Origin: Polytrichum commune
Taxonomy: Eukaryota; Streptophyta; Polytrichopsida; Polytrichales; Polytrichaceae
Direction: 5' to 3'
DNA length: 64,000 nucleotides
NCBI GenBank assembly: GCA_950295325.1
Contig: OX485806.1
Span: forward strand, 17,732,001-17,796,000
Positions 1 to 11,973 of this stretch are shown one piece after another (position 1 is the stretch's first letter; the number at the start of each line of letters is the position of its first letter). Under the pieces are notes generated by a model. That model was not told where the DNA came from and ran no database searches. It worked only from the letters and a program-made list of their open reading frames with translations. The translations under genes were made by a program, and so were the position numbers.

Positions 1-150
1 CCAATTAGTGTGTGTTACTATTTGGGGTTACGCAATGCAAAAAAGGTCTTACTCAAGAGTTCAATTTTTACTAACAAAAGTTTAATAGGTTGTTTGGACA
101 TTATAGAACACTAATGACTTTGCTTGGTAAAATGTTACATTCCCATTAAA
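1..150 (-). repeat. Dispersed repeat R1, inverted copy
   Basis: The reverse complement of this segment matches 40432-40585 over its whole length. Shared landmarks include TTACCAAGCAAAGTC and ATTGAACTCTTGAGTA, followed by the ACACACTAATTGGG end. That end is also the first part of each 272-bp unit that follows at 152-1239, so the tandem array and this copy share one end in opposite orientation. The copy may continue beyond the window. I do not recognise the family. Confidence 0.75.
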
Positions 151-151
151 T

Positions 152-1239
152 AGTTATAGCATTGTGTAACTCCACAGTAGTAACACACACTAATTGGGAT
201 AATCAGTGTAACAAAAAAACTGAAATAGAGTGCCCTCTAAGGTATCAGTCAAGTTCAAAATCCAAGACCCAAGAAGTTCACACCAAGCTTTGGATCCAAG
301 ATATGTACATCAACCATACATTTGAGGACTCCAAATCTACGAACATAGTATGTAGTCTTGGTTTGAAGACATGTGTTAGTTTTGGATATGCCTGCCATGT
401 CAAGTGCCAGCTGGACAATCAATAGTTATAGCATTGTGTAACTCCACAGTAGTAACACACACTAATTGGGATAATCAATGTAACAAAAAAGTTGAAATAG
501 AGTGCCCTCTAAGATATCAGTCAAGTTCAAAATCCAAGACCCAAGAAGTTCACACCAGGCTTTGGATCCAAGATATGTACATCAACCATACATTCGAGGA
601 CTCCAAATCTACGAACATCGTATATAGTATTGGTTTGAAGACATGTGTTAGTTTTGGATATGCTTGCCATGTCAAGTGCCAACTGGACAATCAACAATTA
701 TAACATTGTGTAACTCCAAAGTAGTAACACACACTAATTGGGATAATCAGTGTAACAAAAAAACTGAAATAGAGTGCCCTCTAAGGTATTAGTCAAGTTC
801 AAAATCCAAGACCCAAGAAGTTCACACCAGGCTTTGGATCCAAGATATGTACATCAACCATACATTTGAGGACTCCAAATCTACGAACATAGTATGTAGT
901 CTTGGTTTGAAGACATGTGTTAGTTTTGGATATGCCTGCCATGTCAAGTTCCAGTTGGACAATCAACAATTATAACATTGTGTAACTCCAAAGTAGTAAC
1001 ACACACTAATTGGGATAATCAGTGTAACAAAAAAACTGAAATAGAGTGCCCTCTAAGGTATTAGTCAAGTTCAAAATCCAAGACCCAAGAAGTTCACACC
1101 AGGCTTTGGATCCAAGATATGTACATCAACCATACATTTGAGGACTCCAAATCTACGAACATAGTATATAGTCTTGGTTTGAAGACATGTGTTAGTTTTG
1201 GATATGCCTGCCATGTCAAGTGCCAGCTGGACAATCAAT
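152..1239 (+). repeat. Tandem array, four copies of a 272-bp unit
   Basis: Units lie at about 152-423, 424-695, 696-967 and 968-1239. Landmarks such as the CATTGTGTAACTCC start recur at exact 272-base spacing. Copies are very similar and differ by scattered substitutions. Because 272 is not a multiple of three, the open frame of about 85 codons seen in the copies falls in a different frame each time, and copies 3 and 4 carry a stop. I therefore read it as non-coding satellite-like DNA. The first 50 bases of the unit also occur singly at 1-40 (inverted), about 40530-40590 and about 50955-51000. The array grew from an end of a dispersed repeat. Confidence 0.92.
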
Positions 1240-2255
1240 TTTTGCAACTGAGAACCAAATTAGGTCACCACTTTGTCCTTGATAGTCGGGATAAAAACAT
1301 TCACATGGTTCCTTGGGTAATAAGTGGGGAGGAGGCCCGAGCCAAGTATGATAGCTTTTAATGTGGGAAGGACAGCAGCCAAAAGGACACCGTAAGGTGA
1401 AACCTAATAATAATCTATAACTATTGACACTAAGCCTATGAGCTTTCTCATCATTTGACATGACTATGATATAAGGACGGTGCCAACTATTTTTTTTTGG
1501 CCCCCTTGTACAAACCGGAGGAGTAATGAGGAGTAAGATGCCTTGAACATGAACACCTCGCTCCTAGGTTTAAAGTTATCATGGCATAAGGTAGAAGCTC
1601 CTATAAGTAACAACCACACTTGAACCCCTTCACCGGATATGATTAGGGCATGCTTTACAACTTTCTACACTAATTAGGTTGCAATTGGATTGCCTTTGCA
1701 AATAGGGTAGTTTTGCCTCTTCGCCGACGTTGGACCGGTATCATGGGTAAATGCATGGGTGTTAATAATCGGCTTCCATTAATGGTATCATAAAACCTAC
1801 CCGTGGGTATGAAAACTATAATACCAATCAAATGTTGTCACTAGATTGGCATGTCAAGGTCAGAGAACATTTTGTATGTTTGAGTTATTAGTTGGGTCAA
1901 TACCATTCTAAATTATATTGATACTAGGGCAGGGTTTATTTTAGGTGTGAAGGGTCTTGCATGATATATAGGCCCGAATGGTATCAGAACACAAATATCG
2001 TCAAATATCGATAACCAATTGGTATCGATAAATGTGAAATCCTCGTAATAGAGACCCGAGTGGTGTTAGAATAAAGAGAGACGGTACCAGTTCAACATCG
2101 CTCTTTCCCATGCACATTATCTTGGGTCAAAACGTGAGTACAAATTTTTTTTCTTCATTCATTTGCTATAGCAACCACGGAAATATTAAGAAAATTGTTA
2201 TTATGGTAATGAATATTCAAAATAGTGTGGAATGCAATAAATTAGTGTGTCGCGA
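1240..2255. other. Gene-free stretch, nothing recognised
   Basis: There are only short broken frames on either strand. The phrase GGTATCA recurs several times between 1735 and 2100. One instance at about 1978 looks like a tRNA-Met primer site, but no LTR end stands beside it. Confidence 0.5.
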
Positions 2256-2257
2256 CC

Positions 2258-3015
2258 TGATTGCACATCTCAATGCAAAGTGGTTACATAGTGGGTTGTG
2301 GCGGTCTATGGCAAGGTTTGTGCTTACTTTTGACCAAGTATGACCTATGATTAAACTTCCACTTCCTTGGGAAGCAAGCATGAGTGAAGAACCCCTTCAC
2401 CCACAATCCATTGCCATTAGTTTGTCGGCATATATCAATGCGGAATGGTTACATAGTGGATTGTGGCGGTATATGGTAAGGTTTGTGCTTACTTTTGACC
2501 AAGTATGATGTATGACTAACATCGACTTCCTTGGGAAGCAAGCATGAGTGAAGAACCTCTTCACCCACAGTCTGTTGCCATTAGTTTGTCGGTGGTGGGC
2601 TTGTGAACCGACACTAAAATGACACGTGTTGTTATGATGAAGTTGGACTAGGTACGTGTAGTTAGGAAAGATAAGAGGGAGAAGGTAAGTTAGAAGCACT
2701 TACAAGACAACACTTTGAGCACTTTCTTGGAACCAATTATATAATATAAGAAAATAACTTAAAGGTTTGCTATTCAATCTAGAGCGGTTACATAGTGGAC
2801 TGTGGCAGCATACATCAAGGCTTGTACTTACTTATGACCGGATATGATAAAAAAACGAATGTTGATTTCCTTGGGAAGCAAGCATAAGTGAAGAACCTCT
2901 TCACACATGGGTTGTTGCCACATGTATGTTGGTAGTCGGCTTATGAACGGACACCGAAAAGACATGTGATGCTATCATGAATTTGGATTAGGTATGTGCT
3001 CTAAATACAAACATC
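2258..3015 (+). repeat. 165-bp repeat, two tandem copies plus one displaced copy
   Basis: The landmark GGTTACATAGTGG occurs at 2282, 2447 and about 2786. It is followed each time by a stretch containing CTTCCTTGGGAAGCAAGCAT and then AGTGAAGAACC. The first two copies are adjacent (period 165). The third begins 339 bases after the second. The second and third copies run on into GACAYSGAAAAGACATGTG-like sequence that resembles part of foldback family A. Not coding in a consistent frame. Confidence 0.85.
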
Positions 3016-3629
3016 ATTACACATTCAGCAAATAACACACCTTGGCAGGCCTATGCGATAGCTTCAAAAAGCAAGAGAATGTACACTTTGACTTGAGTAG
3101 AACTTATGCATCCATACTTCAATCGATATATTGAGATGGCGATTTTTGCGATTTCCAATTGCTAACCGGATTAGACAATTCACTACCCAAAATGCTTGTT
3201 AAATTGAAAGTGCCCATAACATGGTAACTTACCTTGCCTTCCCTCAATCTCAACATCACCAAAAAAAATTATATTTGAGGATGGACCTACACTAGGGTTT
3301 GGGTTCAAGAAACTTGAGATCCAAGGCACCCCTTGATGGACCTTACTTTCGAACTCAAGATTGGACCCAAGTTTGAAGTTTGGTTTCTCGAATTGGGTGG
3401 AGTGCTTACTTAAGTTCAAATTGACAATGCTTGTAGTGGGAGTACAATGGTGACACATCAAAATTTTCTAATACTTTGGACTCCGGTCCTAGTGTAAACT
3501 CCCTGGGTCCAGAACTTGTACTCTCAACCAATAGGTTTGCTTGATTATAAGGTTTCTTCGGTGGTCTTGGACCATGATGTAAACCCACCTTACATAAGGC
3601 ACACGTTCCTTAATTGGTTATTTTTCTTA

Positions 3630-3975
3630 CTAGAACACCTATATATTTCAGAGTCATGTAGTTTGACGTGGCTCCAAACACGGATACCAAAAAGACATGT
3701 ACGTGAACAAAATAATTAAAATGGATTACATGCTTAGATTATCATTATCATTATAGGCTCCATAGTCAACATAAATGGGGGCGGGGGGAGGGGGGGCATG
3801 AGGCTATATGATCATCTGATGACACCCACAAGAATCTTTACTTTGTTAGTGAATACGATTTTCATGTGAGCTCCACAAATTATGAGAACACAATTTGGAT
3901 TTGCTAATCATCTTGTACTAATCTCACATTCCATATCCTAGGAGAAGTGGTATTGTCGGAAAGAAAACAAAACAT
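3630..3975 (-). repeat. Foldback family A, right arm fragment
   Basis: It shares ACCAAAAAGACATGT, a GAGCTCCA motif and a CTAATCATCTTGTACT motif with the copies at 36020-36175 and 61240-61570. A purine-rich G tract interrupts it at 3777-3798. In complement it matches the left arm at 7200-7480. No coding content. Confidence 0.6.
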
Positions 3976-4000
3976 AAAACATAAAAACAAAACCATTTAT

Positions 4001-4403
4001 GCGCCAATTTAGACCATGGTTAAGAAGTCCACTAGTCGGTCAAATGTTTCAACCCGAGACAAGGCTATTTGAGGCAACAGTTGGTATGGCAGAAAAAATG
4101 GATATATATTTTAAATTCATAAAAATGTCTCAAGTTGGAGTCTCCGGAGGCGAAGTTTCTTGTATGAGGGTTTGAGGTTGCCCCAAAAACTTGACCTCCA
4201 GAGTACTCCCCTATCCAAAAAGTGTTGCCACATTGACAACCTTGTCATTTCTTCATCCATGCTCGAATCTCTCCACCTGAAAAGTCTTGGCCGTAGTGTA
4301 AACCCTGGCTGGTGAAAAACCCCATTTCATAGCCAATCATATTGCTCCAATCCCCTAATCTTTTTGACCTGCGCCACTTCTTCCATGTAGTCTAAACCAA
4401 CCC
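4001..4403 (+). mobile_element. Family D miniature inverted-repeat element, short copy
   Basis: This 403-bp copy aligns end to end with the outer parts of the large element at 30259-32637: first the GTCGGTCAA region, then GTTGGAGTYCTCCGGAGG and AGTGTTGCCAC, and finally a GTAGTGTAAA-like end. Its ends have drifted from GGGCCGCTTTACACTACGG, so its target duplication is no longer clear. It shows what family D looks like without the nested insertions and so dates them as later events. PIF/Harbinger-type by comparison with the other copy. Confidence 0.7.
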
Positions 4404-4905
4404 TAAGACTAACCCATTTACCTTCGGGCCACCATGATAGATAACCGGCTACCATTACTTCATCCAAGTTGAGATAACCATTCAACAATGGTAGGGACCC
4501 ATCTCCCACTTTGAGCACCTAGTACTAGTTGTAGTGGTTAGTAGTAGTAGTAGAAATGCAAAAGCCGCCCCCACTCCTTTATAAAAATATGTCCAGGACC
4601 ATTTCACAAGAGAAGTGGGGGAGGGGTTTAAAGATGAGGTGAGGTTGCGGTCCGGCATTTGAAGACAAAAAGGAGAGAGAAAGATGCTACAAGCACGCGG
4701 AAAAAGGCCGAGGAATATATGAAAAGCGGGTAATAACAGAATACCCTTTTGTCTCAATTGGCAACTACGTGGGGGCCGGGTGGGGTTAAGGTAGAGATGG
4801 GCCTTAAACGGTTACTTTTTTCCCGACTAGCCCCACTTCTCCTTAGAGTACTCCTTAGGGACTCACGATTAGGTTAGCACGAGGTGGGGGAGAACCGGCC
4901 GCTCG
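4404..4905. other. Gene-free stretch, nothing recognised
   Basis: It contains a short AGT/TAG-rich run near 4533-4552 and broken frames only. Confidence 0.5.
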
Positions 4906-4908
4906 TTA

Positions 4909-4990
4909 GGGCCACTTCACACACGAGCCAAGAGCCGTGACCATGAAATTGTGTCCAAAGGCCGTCCCAACTGTGAGCCCAAAGTTGTGT
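4909..4990 (+). mobile_element. Family B element, left-end fragment
   Basis: TTA precedes GGGCCACTTCACACACGAG and the next bases match family B. An internal block (GAGAGCCCAAAAGAAA in full copies) is missing and the match stops near GCCGTCCCAAC. This is a decayed, internally deleted end. Confidence 0.75.
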
Positions 4991-5454
4991 TCACGTGTCT
5001 TCTTGCTCTTGACAAAATACAAAAATATTAGCATTGGTGTTGTGTGACTAGTTAAAAGAGACTAGACTTTAGATTTTGGCGAGTTTAGGTTGTAATGTGT
5101 TAGTTGGGGATGGGGAGAGTTGGTTGTGCCACTCAAAGTATTAAGTTGAAGGGGGTAGTGAGCCCAAAAACCGTGGCCACACGGGTTTGTGAATCTTGAT
5201 TTCCATAATAACCTAATCTTTGGTTTTGCATCAAGTCGTAAAACAGTAAAAGAGTGAGGTGTGGGAGTAGACTAGTGAATTGGTCGTTTGTGGAGTAGGG
5301 AGTGTTGAGGGTGGATAGTTAATAATTGAAAGAGTAAAACTGGGAGGGGTTGGAATTGAGCCGTAAGGTAAGCCTTGGGAACTCAGAAGCTGGGAATTAG
5401 CCGGATTAGGCTTGGGGATTGTCCATTTTTGGACAGGGAACCTCAAGGCATGTG

Positions 5455-6600
5455 GGTAAGGGCTGGGAGCTTCGGATCACCGCAAAGGGGGTTCTCATGT
5501 GGGTTGTTGGGCTGCTGTGAGCTCTCTCTCAACGGCGAAGGAGGATGATGCCGGTCCGGTGTCGGCTAAGAAGGCGAGGAGGTGGCTGGACAAGGAGACA
5601 GAGATGGTGAAGGAGAGCCACAATGCAGCTGATATGGGCGCCAACATTAAGGAGGCAGGGAGCTGATTCATGGTTGATCTGGAGGTTCATGCAGTAGGAT
5701 GGGAAGGGGCTTGCGACTGAGCTCGGATTGAATCGCAGACTGGGACGGAGGGACAAGGTCATGAGACCCCTCAAATTGGATTAGGCATTTTAGTGAAGTC
5801 TGAATGCAACCGAGAGGGTCCTGTGAGCATCACCGGGCATGCTTCTACATTGTCTGAAGGCTGTAATAAATACCAGAGAGACCCGTGGGATTTGAGGCGA
5901 GATTGGAAGGATTTGCTGCCGATCGAAGGCGGCTGCATTTTCCACCTGTGGCTACAAAATGTTGAATAGGGGAAGAAGAGGCGCTAGGTGGGTCATCCCC
6001 CCCCCCCCCCCCCCGACCATTGTGATAATTAGGAGAAACCCAACAAATTCCAGTTGAGGAATCACTACAGTAGAGAGGCTAAGGATTCGGCCAGGACGTC
6101 GTAGTTCGGCGGCAGAGGTACCTGGGTGTGTGCCTCGGGACCGAAGGGTGAGGTGACATCTGCCACGTGGCAAGGGGGAAACAACTGACCAGCTGACTGC
6201 CTGGGCGAACAGGGGCCATACCGGTACTGGCCGTGAACTAAAGGATCCAGGGAAGGGCTGTGAGACCAGACTGCATTAGCTCCCCAGGGAGCGACCTTAG
6301 GGTGCCAACCTTGCATCTGATTGTGGGTTTTGGTAATGGTATGGTCTAATTAACCTTCGGCCAGGGGGGGAGCCCCAGTTGGGATTAGTTTTTTCGGTTA
6401 TGTTTATGAATTAAATTAGGATAGTGTGGAAGTAGGATGAAGTGCTTAAGGTCCAGGGGGTAGTTAGGAAGTTGTGGAATTTGTATGGGGCAAGGACCTC
6501 CCGAGGGCAAGAGCATTTATAAATGCTTGGGATCCATGCTAATGGAATAAAGAATTGTGGATTGAGTTTTACATCACCTGTGCATCAAGGACCAATCTAG
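5455..6600. other. GC-richer island with a coding-like frame and an LTR-like tail
   Basis: This block is clearly richer in G and C than its surroundings. A plus-strand frame is open from about 5466 to a TGA at 5664. It is rich in Lys, Glu, Ala and Arg (for example SAKKARRWLDKE), more protein-like than anything nearby, but it has no ATG I can defend and no family I recognise. Towards the end, TTATAAATGCTT (about 6516) and AATAAAGAATTG (about 6546) resemble the TATA and poly-A signals of a plant LTR. An 18-base C run sits at 5997-6014. Best guess is a degraded retroelement. The basis is composition and motifs only. Confidence 0.35.
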
Positions 6601-6689
6601 GGGCCTAGGGATGAGAGAAAGTACATGTGAGCCATGGGCCCTCACCCGGACTACGATGCATAAGGGTGGAGGTTTGTGGCTGACACCAA

Positions 6690-6996
6690 CAGTAGTGTGG
6701 TCATGGACCCTCAAGTGTAGTGTGAAGTCATATGTGACCGGGCCCTCAACCAAATGTTATTTCAATGAATTTCTATTCATGCAGGTCCTCACGCATGATG
6801 AAATAGAATAAATCAATGGATGTGAGCGTTTGGAGTGCCATGGTCTCCCGGTTCAGTGTCAGGCTACCTTCAAGAGGTGGTTTTTGAGAATAGTCCAAGT
6901 GACCACGAACTTGGATCGGCTTGGCCTTTTTGACCAACGAGAGTGCTTGAAGTGTAATGGTCGCGGGCTCTTAGTCTCGTGTGTGAAGTGGCCCTT
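6690..6996 (+). mobile_element. Family B element, 5'-truncated copy
   Basis: The segment matches the right three fifths of the complete 500-bp copy at 12200-12699, including TGCCATGGTCTCCCGG and the terminal CTCGTGTGTGAAGTGGCCC followed by TTA. Its left end is replaced by unrelated sequence, and an internal block is deleted near 6905. PIF/Harbinger-like by its ends and by the TTA next to the terminus. Confidence 0.8.
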
Positions 6997-7059
6997 AGAG
7001 ATGAACCGGTCAAGTTTGAGAAATAACTAGTCGAAGTTCAACACTTCATGAAAAGTACC

Positions 7060-8290
7060 GCCAACCATTTTATATGAACTATTGAATATATACCTCAAAC
7101 CAAATGAAGGAAAATTGAAAGATCACAACATGTAACCGACTAAACTTGGAATTACTAGGATTTTGACCAATTATGCCCAAAAACCTCCCCGGACATTGAA
7201 ATGGTCAGCAAGTCCAAATTGAGGCCGTAGCCATTTTCCTCATCATTTTTGGGGCTCACGTAAGCATCTTATTCATCATCAAGTGAATATTCTTGTGCTC
7301 ATTAAGTGGTCATATAAGGTTTCCCCAATCGTGTTGACTATTGAGTGTAGAATGGTTAGCATATTTTGAGCACGTAGTCCAATCTCTTGTAGACACGTGA
7401 TGTCTTTTGGTTTCCGTTCTTCGATGCTTGGGTAACCACATATCACTCAAATATATGTGTCCATACTCTTGTTATGTTGGAATAAGGTACATCCACCTTA
7501 ATGAAGGTGCCAAAATTGTTAATCTAATCGTGTAGGGGTAGTATTCGATCACATGGAAGTACGGACATGCTTGCTCAACAAGTCCAACCCCTCGCTCCTT
7601 GAACCCAAACACCACGATTAAGTTATATGTGGGCCAAAAGTGGACGCTTCTCTTAAACGGTCATCAATGTACGAAGTTTCTAGATTTGCGTTTAAAATGA
7701 AGAGGGTTGCTACAATTTGGAAGATTCTTACCACATTACGATCGGTGTGTACATTTTAGTCGGCTCATGCCTCACCTTGCATTTGAGTGGTATATGGCAA
7801 GGCTTATAGTCAAGATCGGACTCCAAAATGACATGTGTTACGATGAGATTGAATGATGTGCTCAAAACATAGAACCATTCTTAGTTGAATAGTGAAAATG
7901 ATTGAGGTGAGGTCCATGTGGGCCCTCACTTTTTTACATCTTATGTGCCCACTCTTTTTAATCGGTCCTACATTATGTGAGCCTAGCATGGAAAATTCTC
8001 TTGATGGTCCTCAATGTACGATGTTTCTAGATTTGCGTTCACAATGAAGAAGCTCGTTACGTTTTAGAAGATAGTTAAGTATGACCACCTTACATTTGGT
8101 GTCCTTTTGAGGCCTACATTGCCTTGTATTGGAGTGGTACTTGTATGGCAAGGCTTGTAACCAACATTGGAAACCAAAAAGACATTTGACACTCTAAGAT
8201 TCGATGGTGTGGTTAATTTATAGGTAGTCGCCATTCTAGAAAGAAGAGAGAGAGAGAGAGTTTTCCTGGAAAATAAGAAAATTTTCACTT
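7060..8290. repeat. Foldback family A, near full-length copy
   Basis: The left arm (about 7060-7480) carries ATCACAACATGTAACC, CATTTTCCTCATCATTTT and GAGCACGTAGTCCAATCTC in order. Between 7740 and 8250 the arm returns in the opposite sense, twice, each time with GAGTGGTA, then GGCAAGGCTT, then CCAAAAWGACAT. The layout is a long imperfect foldback with a divergent centre. A GA microsatellite lies at 8243-8262. No open frame is shared with other copies. It is the longest example here of the commonest dispersed family in the window. Confidence 0.65.
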
Positions 8291-9208
8291 TGGATTCTTA
8301 TAACCTTTGCATCTATAGTGACTCCGATTCTCAAACTTCAACTAGTGATCTTTGTGATTCAAAACTGCTCATTTGACGAGATAATTCCCAAGCCAATCCG
8401 GTGGCTTAAGAAACAAGTCCCCGGAGTGAAATGAAATGAAATTGATTTTAGAGTCCGGGAAAATCCAAGAAAGTCCGGGAGTTGGAAGTGCCCACAAAAT
8501 TAGGGTCACATACCGCCCATTTCCACAAATTTTCAAAGTTGGCACCACGCAGTTTTTATAATCGAGTTTTTCATAGTCTTTTAAGAAAACCCAATCATAT
8601 GAGGTCCAACAAAGTCCGGTTTTCATCGGTTTTATTCGGTTTTACTGCAAATAAGTGGAGATTGTAGAGTAGAGGGCCCAATGTCTGTCAATGCTGGTGC
8701 TAATTATCAAGTGCCAAGTGTTAGAATACAACCATGATTTCATTCGCAAGAAATCGGGTTTTTTTACTACATGGAAACCAAAAACCCAATGCATCGGCCG
8801 GAAAGAGTTTGGGGTTTTTATTTTCCACCCTTGCAAAGTTTAGACCCAAGTATGCGTGGATGATTTGTAGATGTTGGACTAGAGTGGATGCATGCATTGG
8901 GGGGAATATGTGAGGCCACCTTTTATAAGCAGATTCATCATGTGAAGTACTCATGTACTAGTACTACTACTACTAATGCCACTCTCGCCCCAAACGTTCA
9001 TTGAATTGTTTTCGAGTGTAAGCCGAAGACCCAAACCGGGAACAAAATTGGGGACCCTGTTGCATGCACGTGACGGTGGAGAGATGAGTGCCTCACATTA
9101 ATCCGGCCATATCCAATATTCAAAACCCCAAAAACAAGTGGCCGTGGTGCAAGCAACAATAGAGTGAAACTATATTCAACCCTTAACTTTCCAAGCCTAT
9201 GAAAGGGG
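8291..9208. other. Gene-free stretch
   Basis: Broken frames only. At about 9175-9207, CCCTTAACTTTCCAAG matches the repeat found at 59640-59860 and 25890-26065, so a fragment of that family is present. Confidence 0.45.
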
Positions 9209-9860
9209 TAGGACTAGACTCTATTATTCGTATGACTATAGGAGTCCACTCTAGGAGATCTAATAGTTCTAAAAGGTAAAGGGGGAGGAAGAGTTACCCA
9301 CTACACAAAATATGATATTTAGTGTTTGATACACTAAATACGAACGCATACACTAAATATCAATAAGTCTATGAAAGTAAGTAACATTAAATGTAAACTC
9401 AAACACTAAATATCAACTATGATAATATGTGGGAGTTACATTTTTTTATTTCGTGTTAGTAAGGATATGAAATAAATAAATAATAAATAAATAAATGTAA
9501 TAAGGGAGGTGGCAGTAGGGAAGGTAGCGGCACATTTATGTCTAACACTAGTTGTCAAAGAATTGAAAATTATTGTTGAGCATGGTAGGGTGGTAACAAC
9601 ACAAAATATACTTAACCACTAAATATCATATTTTGTGTAGTTGGGACGTTCAAATGATGTTCACATGATGTTCACACCTCGTAAGCAACTACACTTAGTT
9701 AAGAGCAGTTAACACACCCCAAAAGCACGGAGGGAGAGCTGGTTAATTATATGCTCGAGGACTAGTTGAGGGGAGCTTCGACTCTTAGTTCCTACAAGTA
9801 TATAAGGCGCAAGGTTGGGTGGATCATGCCTCATATTTTTCCTATGTTGGAGAGACACTA
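9209..9860 (+). mobile_element. Truncated solo LTR related to the chromovirus LTR
   Basis: Outside an insertion, this matches the LTRs at 13732-14060 and 21722-22103: GGAGATCTAATAGTTCT, the CACCCCAAAAGCACGGAG-type block, TCTTAGTTCCTACAAG and GGTTGGGTGGATCATGCCTC occur in the same order. The LTR start (TGTGT) is missing, and no tRNA-Met primer site follows, so it is a 5'-truncated solo LTR. A CACTA-like miniature element occupies 9299-9641. Confidence 0.8.
9299..9641. mobile_element. CACTA-like miniature element in the solo LTR
   Basis: The ends are CACTACACAAAATATGATAT and the inverted form ending ATATCATATTTTGTGTAGT, about 25 bp of near-perfect terminal repeat. The related LTRs at 13.7 and 21.7 kb are continuous across this point, which gives an empty site. 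At 343 bp it encodes nothing. The right end reads GTAGTTG instead of GTAGTG, so the terminal CACTA is damaged on that side. The subterminal phrase CACTAAATA is repeated several times, as is usual in CACTA elements. Confidence 0.75.
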
Positions 9861-9892
9861 CGCCAAGTGTTTGGGTCCAAGGCATGAAAAAA

Positions 9893-10312
9893 ATGAAATG
9901 GCACTTATGTGTCATTGCTATCCTGCCAAATCTTAACGGTCTCCACTCAAGAAAATATTGCTCCTAGTTTGATAAACCAATCCTCAAGCTTAGGTATGAT
10001 CTTGAGCATGAAAATTAGGGTCCGTTAAGGTGTGGTTTGGCCTTTAGTTTCTCAAACCGAGGTTCTTATGTAATCCCCCTCCGACCACACCCCCCAAAAA
10101 AGAAACTCCAAAATAAAGACATGCTTTTGGTTAAGAGCATAAATTTGGACACAGAGACCTTACACTAGGTATGAAAATTTAAAGCGGAGATGATGTGGCA
10201 TCACTTTCTTGTCAATTCTTAATGGTTCCCACTCAATTTTTTTTTTAAAAAAATCTAGTTTGAAGCTAATTTTTAAGCTTGAGTCCAATATAAAGGTCCG
10301 TTAAGGGTTTTC
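9893..10312 (+). repeat. Diverged direct repeat pair, about 290 bp apart
   Basis: The segments 9893-10030 and 10185-10312 share, in order, a TGGCAYYACTT-like start, TCTTAAYGGT, CCCACTCAA, CTAGTTTGA and GGTCCGTTAAGG. Function unknown. It may be the two ends of an old duplicated element. Confidence 0.6.
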
Positions 10313-10795
10313 TTTCGTTGGCTCCAAGTTTCTTAGACCCATACTCTAATTTAAATCCACCCATAGATGCCTTGTTCTTTAAACTCACAACACCCACCAA
10401 CCTTACCTATGGTGAAAATTCAGTCAACTATCTTTTTACCACATCAATTCTTCCCTCATTTAATTCGACTCCTAAATTGACATCAAAATCCCGGAAATAA
10501 TACACATTATTCCAATTGGGATGAATCAACCATAAAACATCTTGAGGATTGATAGGTAGACCACTTTACCTCTTTCAGATTGGTGGGGCCCGACTCAAAG
10601 AGCAAGATAACGATGGGTTCACCTGCACTTCTTGGTTAAGTCTTTAGTTAGAGTAAGTAACCAATCAAAATAGTTGTATTGTGCCCATATTGCATGGTTA
10701 GCAAGAATCAACTAATCGATGTCAAGCCCGCAACACCTAGTAAGATTTCAAGTATAAATAAAAGTTATCAAACTAGAAGTTAGCTAACATCTCCA

Positions 10796-11973
10796 ACCTT
10801 GTTTTTGTGAAGAACTCGTAACTCATCCATACCCATAATAATAAGTAGCTTTCTACTAATGAATAGCCAAGAATTTTTTTCTTGAATGCCAATCTCTACT
10901 CTTTCCCATCTCTTCTCCCTTCCATTACGAGACCTGTGTATAACATTATTTCTCAAACCATCCCAAATTAGCACATATTATACATCGAGGAAAAAGTTGT
11001 ATTGATACATGATATGGAATTTCATTTTTCATATTCACATTTGGACACTAAATATTTAATATTTATAATCATATTGTCTCATTTCAATTTGATTATAATG
11101 AATCACAATGTGGGCCACAAACATCATAATGTCCATACTTTATGTCATGTTCATAACCTAGGCAAGTTGAGTAAATCTTAAGTTGGTCAACTCTAGCTCC
11201 TCTTTTAAGGGTCCACCCACACTACCTACACTCATATATGCAATAAGGTTGCCCAAAGCTAATTTATTAACATTCCATCTTATCGTAAGTATTTACTACC
11301 ACAATAAAAAATGCATGTTCCGTGTGGTTGCTAAACTAATGAATGAACTTGTGATTTAGTTTTTGCCCAAGGTAGTTTGCATGGGTAAAAAGCAACTTGT
11401 TCGTGAAGGCAACATAATACATGTGAATTGTAGTTAAATAATTACTTATGTAGGCAACCCAAATTCTAGCTAACTAAAATCATGGTCTAATTGCCCGCAC
11501 CACCTACTTATTGCTAATAATATAAGTTAGTGAGAATCAACCAACATGCTAGCTAACCAATCTTACACCCGTAATCCCCCCTGTGACGACTACATGAAGG
11601 TTAACCAATTCAAGAGACGAAATAGGGTTGACTGGTCAAAATAGTACTCAACTTGACCAAGTTCTGAACATGACACTAATTATGAACTTTGTGATTTTTG
11701 TGGCCCTCATCATTTGAACTTAATCATAAACAAATTAAAAATATTATAAGTATGTATTATTTTATATCTAAAAATTGCATTGAAAATTAAAATATAGTAT
11801 TAGTTTCAATAAATAGTTATCATATATTTGAAAATTTTCTGAATCATGATGCTTTGAGAAAGAGATGGGAGAATGGACCACGCTATTTCTCCCATCTCCC
11901 ATTTCCCAACTCCCATCTTTTCTCCCTTATGCTATGATATGGATAAGTTAAGAGTTCTTCACAAAAACAAGGT
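10796..11973. mobile_element. Candidate terminal-inverted-repeat element, 1.18 kb
   Basis: ACCTTGTTTTTGTGAAGAAC at 10796 is matched by its complement ending at 11973. The similarity continues for about 40 bases (TAACTYATCCATA). The interior is AT-rich with no shared or long frame. I could not see a convincing target-site duplication, so the superfamily is open. The identity of the first 20 bases makes chance unlikely. Confidence 0.55.

Noticed and set aside
162-1361. Repeated frames of 80-99 codons giving similar peptides
   Set aside because: They come from the 272-bp tandem repeat. The period is not a multiple of three, frames differ and some copies have stops, so selection on protein is not indicated.
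1970-1995. Primer-site-like TGGTATCAGAAC
   Set aside because: No LTR end precedes it, the seventh and later bases deviate from the tRNA-Met complement, and similar GGTATCA phrases recur nearby.
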